A stretch of 64,000 nucleotides of DNA from Selenomonas ruminantium subsp. lactilytica TAM6421 (GTDB lineage: Bacteria > Bacillota > Negativicutes > Selenomonadales > Selenomonadaceae). The stretch covers positions 186,001 to 250,000 of the forward strand of contig NC_017068.1 in assembly GCF_000284095.1 (NCBI RefSeq), in the 5' to 3' direction. The translations under genes and the position numbers were made by a program. Positions 60,352 through 64,000 of this stretch are shown here, piece after piece (within the stretch, counting starts at the first letter, position 1; each line of letters starts with the position of its first letter). The notes beneath the pieces are model-generated. The model did no database searches, was not told the origin of the DNA, and worked only from the letters and a program-made list of their open reading frames with translations.

Positions 60352-61490
60352 GTGAAGCAAGATTGATGCAGGGCAATGAAGCCTGTGCGGAAGCAGCCAT
60401 TGCGGCCGGCGTGAATTTCTTCGCCGGTTATCCCATCACGCCCTCCACAGAGATCGCTGAGACCATGGCGAAACTCCTGCCGAAGGCTGGCGGCAAGTTC
60501 ATCCAGATGGAAGATGAGATTGCCTCCATGGGTGCCATTCTCGGTGCTTCCTTAGCTGGCTGCAAGGTAATGGACGCCACCTCTGGCCCGGGCTTTTCCC
60601 TGAAGCAGGAACTGATCGGTTATGCCGCCTGTGCGGAAATCCCCTGCGTGCTGGTGGATGTGCAGCGTGTGGGCCCTTCCACAGGCCAGCCGACGGCGCC
60701 TTCCCAGGGCGATGTGATGCAGGTGCGCTGGGGCACCCATGGTGACCATCCGGTGATTGCCCTGTCTCCCTGGAGCGTCCGTGAAACCTACGATGCCACG
60801 GTGATGGCGGTGAATTACGCTGAGCGTTTCCGCACGCCGGTCATGCTGCTGATGGATGAGATGGTCGGCCATCTGCGGGAAAAGGTGGAACTGCCGGAGA
60901 AGGTCGATATCTATCCGCGCCGCAAGCCTACGAAAACCCGTGCCGAAGGCTATCAGCCCTTTGCGCCGGAAGCAGATCTGGTGCCCAATGTGGCAGATTT
61001 CGGCGAGGGCTATCATATCCATGTGACAGGGCTTATCCATGATGAGACGGGCTTCCCCGTGGGCAGCCCGAAGGTCACGGAGGATTCCATTCGCCGCCTG
61101 CATGAGAAGATCGATCGGGCTGGTGAGGAAATCATCCATACGGAAAGTTATTTTATGGAAGATGCGGAGTACGCCGTGGTATCCTTCGGCGGCACGGCCC
61201 GCACCGCCTATGAGGCCGTGCGTGAAGCCCGGGCGTCTGGCGTGAAGGTCGGCCTGGTACGCCTGCTGACCATCTGGCCCTTTGCAGACAAGGTCATCGG
61301 CGAACTGGCTCAGAAGGTCAAGGGCATTGTAGTGGCTGAACTCAATTATGGACAGATCGTCCATGAGGTGCGCCGTGCGGCCAATGGTGCCTGCCCGGTA
61401 AGCCTCTGCGGCAAGTATAATATGCGGGCGTTTGAACCCGCAGAGATTTTGGCAAGTATCCAGGAAATGGTAAAGGAGGTTGAAGGCTGA
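60348..61490 (+). CDS. korA: 2-oxoglutarate-type ferredoxin oxidoreductase alpha subunit
   Basis: The 380-residue subunit binds the oxoacid side of the ThDP centre. It shows GNEACAEAAIAAGVNFFAGYP and ITPSTEIAE at the N-terminus, MDATSGPGFSLKQELIG, QRVGPSTGQPT and a C-terminal transketolase domain (SFGGTARTAYEAV, ELNYGQIVHEV). The complex turns 2-oxoglutarate (or a branched-chain oxoacid) and CoA into acyl-CoA with reduced ferredoxin, or runs in reverse in anaerobes. It overlaps korD and korB stop/start codons. Confidence 0.92.
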   Translation: MSEARLMQGNEACAEAAIAAGVNFFAGYPITPSTEIAETMAKLLPKAGGKFIQMEDEIASMGAILGASLAGCKVMDATSGPGFSLKQELIGYAACAEIPCVLVDVQRVGPSTGQPTAPSQGDVMQVRWGTHGDHPVIALSPWSVRETYDATVMAVNYAERFRTPVMLLMDEMVGHLREKVELPEKVDIYPRRKPTKTRAEGYQPFAPEADLVPNVADFGEGYHIHVTGLIHDETGFPVGSPKVTEDSIRRLHEKIDRAGEEIIHTESYFMEDAEYAVVSFGGTARTAYEAVREARASGVKVGLVRLLTIWPFADKVIGELAQKVKGIVVAELNYGQIVHEVRRAANGACPVSLCGKYNMRAFEPAEILASIQEMVKEVEG

Positions 61491-62320
61491 TGGCAAAGGA
61501 AAGAGAATATGAACAGTATTTCCGTCAGAATCGCCTCCCGCACCTTTGGTGTCCCGGCTGCGGCAACGGCATTGCCATGAAGGCCATTGTGCAGGCCATT
61601 GCAAAAAGACCGGAACTCAATCAGGACAATACGGTGATTGTATCCGGTATCGGTTGTTCTTCCCGTGCTTCGGGTTATATGGATTTTGACACCCTGCATA
61701 CGGCCCATGGCCGTGCGATCCCCTTCGCCACGGGCATCAAATTGGCCCGCCCGGATCTCAATGTGGTGGTTATCACTGGTGATGGTGACTGCACGGCAAT
61801 CGGCGGCAATCACTTCATCCACGGCTGCCGCCGCAATGTGGATCTGACGGTGGTTCTCTTCAATAATAATATATACGGCATGACGGGGGGACAGGCATCC
61901 CCCATGACGCCGACGGGCCGCAAGGCCACCACGGCTCCCTATGGTTCCGTTGACCGTCCCTTCGATGCCTGCGCTCTGGCCGAAGCCGCCGGTGCCACTT
62001 ATGTGGCCCGTTCCACGGCTTACCATGTGCAGCATCTGACGGACATGATCGCCAAGGCCTTCGACAACCATGGTTTCTCCTTCGTGGAAGCTCTGGTGCA
62101 GTGCCCCACGGCCTATGGCCGCAAGAACAAATTGGGCAGCCCCGCGGATATGATGAAGTGGATGCGGGATAATGCCGTGATGAAGGCCGCCTGGGATAAG
62201 CTCGATCCGGGCGCTGTGGCAGCGGAAAAATTCCCCATTGGCCTGCTTTATGAAGCAACGGCCATGGATTATGATACGGCCTATGATCAGGTTATCGAAC
62301 GGGCAGGAGGTGCGAAGTGA
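61490..62320 (+). CDS. korB: 2-oxoglutarate-type ferredoxin oxidoreductase beta subunit
   Basis: The 276-residue ThDP-binding subunit has LPHLWCPGCGNGIAMKAI (cluster or zinc Cys), GIGCSSRASGY, and the ThDP motif ITGDGDCTAIGGNHFIH with FNNNIYGMTGGQ. The distribution of motifs fits the KorB/VorA group. It overlaps korA by one base and korC by one base. The substrate, 2-oxoglutarate or 2-oxoisovalerate, is not fixed by sequence alone. Confidence 0.93.
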   Translation: MAKEREYEQYFRQNRLPHLWCPGCGNGIAMKAIVQAIAKRPELNQDNTVIVSGIGCSSRASGYMDFDTLHTAHGRAIPFATGIKLARPDLNVVVITGDGDCTAIGGNHFIHGCRRNVDLTVVLFNNNIYGMTGGQASPMTPTGRKATTAPYGSVDRPFDACALAEAAGATYVARSTAYHVQHLTDMIAKAFDNHGFSFVEALVQCPTAYGRKNKLGSPADMMKWMRDNAVMKAAWDKLDPGAVAAEKFPIGLLYEATAMDYDTAYDQVIERAGGAK

Positions 62321-62850
62321 TGAAAAAACAATTAAGACTCTCCGGCTCCGGTGGTCAGGGCGTGATTACGGCGGCTATCCTGCTGGCAGAAGCAGCTGTA
62401 GCCGAGGGAAAAGAAGCAGCCCAGAGCCAGTCCTATGGCCCTGAGGCCCGCGGTGGTGCCTCCAAGGCTGAGGTAATCATCAGCGATGAGGCAATCTTCC
62501 ATCCCCATGTGGAGACGCCGGATCTGGTGCTGGCCATGACGCAGAAGGCTGCGGATAAATATTACAGCGATTTGCATAAAGACGGCCTGCTCATCCTGGA
62601 TGACAGTCTGGTGCCGGAAACGCCGGATTTCCCGAAGGTCGTGCGTCTGCCTATCACGAAACTGGCGGTGGAGGAGTTGGGCAAGGCACTGTTTGCCAAT
62701 ATCGTAGCGCTGGGTGCGCTGGTGCGCATCACGGGCCTCGTGCAATTTGACACCGTCAAGGAATTCGTCGCCAAACGCGTCCCGCCCCATACTGTTGAGG
62801 CCAATATGAAGGCCCTGCAGCTGGGCTGGGATGCCGCAGAGAATGTTTGA
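62320..62850 (+). CDS. korC: 2-oxoacid:ferredoxin oxidoreductase gamma subunit
   Basis: The 176-residue subunit begins with LRLSGSGGQGVITAAILLAE, the family signature, and has SQSYGPEARGGASKAEVIIS. It completes the alpha/beta/gamma/delta set. AGGAGG lies 9 bp before ATG 62320, favouring it over GTG 62317. A terminator follows. Confidence 0.93.
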   Translation: MKKQLRLSGSGGQGVITAAILLAEAAVAEGKEAAQSQSYGPEARGGASKAEVIISDEAIFHPHVETPDLVLAMTQKAADKYYSDLHKDGLLILDDSLVPETPDFPKVVRLPITKLAVEELGKALFANIVALGALVRITGLVQFDTVKEFVAKRVPPHTVEANMKALQLGWDAAENV

Positions 62851-62866
62851 AAGAGATTGTTTACAG

Positions 62867-62903
62867 ATAACCGGTCAACCACTCGTTGATCGGTTATTTT
62901 TCT
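62867..62903 (+). terminator. Terminator of the kor operon
   Basis: ATAACCGGTCAAC and GTTGATCGGTTAT pair with one G-T and are followed by TTTTCTG. Confidence 0.85.
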
Positions 62904-62925
62904 GTATAAAGCACCCATCCCTTTA

Positions 62926-62954
62926 TTGACACTTGTCCCGGCATTTGCTATTAT
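62926..62954 (+). promoter_or_regulatory. Promoter of purB
   Basis: TTGACA, 17 bp, TATTAT. The predicted transcript has a leader of about 140 nt. Confidence 0.75.
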
Positions 62955-62983
62955 AAGAAAGGGAAACTGTAAACAAATTCTCC

Positions 62984-63081
62984 AAACTCAAAATGAGGCT
63001 GGCACTCGCATGTGGCGGGGCAGTCAATTTGAGTTTTATTTTCGTGTTTTCACTTCCGCGGTGCAGTGACGCCGCTAGGAA
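62984..63081 (+). promoter_or_regulatory. Structured 5' leader of purB, possible attenuator or riboswitch
   Basis: AAACTCAAAATGA (62984-62996) pairs with TCAATTTGAGTTT (63024-63036), with one mismatch. It encloses a GC-rich inner part and is followed by TATTTTCGTGTTTT, so it can act as a terminator. A second stem, TTCC-GCGG with CCGC-ta-GGAA (63054-63081), ends just before GAGGAGG. It does not match the ZTP, preQ1, THF or purine riboswitch sequences I can recall. Confidence 0.5.
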
Positions 63082-63100
63082 CCTGAGGAGGAAATCACTA

Positions 63101-64000
63101 ATGATCGAACGTTACACCAACCCGGAGATGGGTCATCTTTGGTCCATCGAGAACGAATGGCAGCAGATCCTGAATGTTGAGCTGGCTGCCTGCGATGTTA
63201 TGGCAGAGCTGGGAGAAATCCCGGTGGAGGCTGCGAAGAACATTCGCGCCAAGGCAAAATTCGATGTGAAGCGCATTCTGGAAATTGAATCCGTTACCCA
63301 TCATGATATCATTGCCTTCCTGACCAACGTCGCCGAAAATGTTGGTGAAGATTCCAAGTATGTGCATAAGGGGCTTACGTCCAGCGACGTAAAGGACACC
63401 GCTTACTGCATGATGATGCGGGATGCTGCAGACATCATCCTGGATGACCTGCGCAAATTCCGCGAGGTTCTGCGCCGCCGTGCCGTGGAATTCAAACATA
63501 CGCCCTGCATTGGCCGTACCCATGGCATCCATGCTGAGCCCATGACCTTTGGTCTGAAGATGGCTCTGTGGAGTGCGGAAATTGAACGCGATATCGACCG
63601 TGTGGAACATGCGAAAAAGACGGTTTCCGTCTGCAAGCTCTCCGGCGCTGTTGGCACTTACTCCAACATCGATCCGGAAATCGAGCAGCGCGTGGCTAAG
63701 AAGCTCGGTCTGACGCCGGTTCCTCTGGCAACTCAGGTCATCCAGCGCGATCGTCATGCTGAATTCGTGACGACGCTGGCTATCGTATCCAGCACCCTGG
63801 AAAAGATCGCTACGGAAGTCCGCAACCTGCAGCGTACGGATATCCGTGAAGCCGAGGAATATTTCTCCCCGGGGCAGAAGGGCTCTTCTGCTATGCCCCA
63901 TAAGCGTAATCCCATCAACTGCGAACGCATCTCCGGTATGGCCCGCCTCGTGCGCGGCAATGCCGTTGCCGCTCTTGAGGATATCACCCTCTGGCATGAG
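63101..64000 (+). CDS. purB: Adenylosuccinate lyase, 5' part (cut by window end)
   Basis: The first 300 codons are present and the frame is open to the window edge. PurB cleaves SAICAR and adenylosuccinate in purine synthesis. Visible motifs are ERYTNPEMGHLWSIENEWQ, THHDIIAFL, KGLTSSDVKDTAY, RTHGIHAEPMTFGLK and the signature GSSAMPHKRNPINCERI. GAGGAGG lies 9 bp before the ATG. Confidence 0.96.
   Translation, partial: MIERYTNPEMGHLWSIENEWQQILNVELAACDVMAELGEIPVEAAKNIRAKAKFDVKRILEIESVTHHDIIAFLTNVAENVGEDSKYVHKGLTSSDVKDTAYCMMMRDAADIILDDLRKFREVLRRRAVEFKHTPCIGRTHGIHAEPMTFGLKMALWSAEIERDIDRVEHAKKTVSVCKLSGAVGTYSNIDPEIEQRVAKKLGLTPVPLATQVIQRDRHAEFVTTLAIVSSTLEKIATEVRNLQRTDIREAEEYFSPGQKGSSAMPHKRNPINCERISGMARLVRGNAVAALEDITLWHE

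Noticed and set aside
1-64000. CRISPR arrays, insertion sequences or prophage genes
   Set aside because: No regularly spaced direct repeats with unique spacers, and no transposase, integrase or phage structural genes were recognised.

Overview
The window looks like a chromosomal segment of a motile diderm Firmicute of the class Negativicutes, most likely Selenomonas or a close relative. Firmicute markers are present: the rapZ-yvcK-whiA cluster, rpmF, an SpoIVB-type S55 protein, and consensus sigma-A promoters with 17-18 bp spacers. They sit beside outer-membrane features: flagellar P- and L-ring genes (flgI, flgH) and three tandem SLH-domain porins of the OmpM type. The genus is inferred from gene content, not from any database comparison.

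Layout. 1-3.0 kb: end of a flagellar operon (flgA, flgH, flgI, rod-binding flgJ). 3.0-8.7 kb: an AMIN/phosphodiester-glycosidase protein, an S55 protein, murA, tRNA-Arg(CCT) and a small hypothetical gene. 9-16.5 kb: POT peptide transporter, tRNA-Arg(ACG), serS, an NSS amino-acid transporter and the metNIQ methionine importer. 16.5-16.85 kb: a small membrane-peptide gene with a divergent structured RNA, read here as a type I toxin-antitoxin locus. 17-21.4 kb: three SLH porin paralogues. 21.5-28.8 kb: GlcNAc PTS (IICB), DUF4234/DUF2752 membrane proteins, rpmF, ilvBN, cstA, then two ~190-200 bp near-palindromes. 29.4-40.9 kb: HAD phosphatases, rapZ-yvcK-whiA, a polysaccharide deacetylase, an unrecognised secreted protein, metG-tatD, a 3D-domain protein and tRNA-Gly(CCC). 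41.1-44.4 kb: an SPFH/zinc-ribbon/TPM operon. 44.5-47.2 kb: a LacI regulator, an Fst/par-like type I toxin-antitoxin locus, and panC-panD.

47.7-58.3 kb appears to be one operon for a synthase-dependent exopolysaccharide: an outer-membrane barrel-like protein, a UDP-amino-sugar dehydrogenase, a degenerate deacetylase, a PilZ-GT2 polysaccharide synthase, a large membrane-anchored deacetylase-like protein, a GH18-like lipoprotein and a double-NodB deacetylase. Together they could make a UDP-uronate precursor, polymerise and export it under c-di-GMP control, and modify or trim the product in the periplasm. 58.4-64 kb: an acyl-CoA synthetase with a 16-bp-phased operator array, a korDABC 2-oxoacid:ferredoxin oxidoreductase operon whose ferredoxin subunit is frameshifted, and the start of purB behind a structured leader.

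The most striking observations are the two small-peptide loci at 16.5-16.83 kb and 45.67-45.89 kb. Each encodes a ~30-residue hydrophobic peptide with a hairpin masking its Shine-Dalgarno sequence. Each has a second RNA carrying a repeat of the toxin start-codon region in antisense sense, once divergently and once convergently with a shared terminator. No transposases, phage genes or CRISPR arrays were seen.
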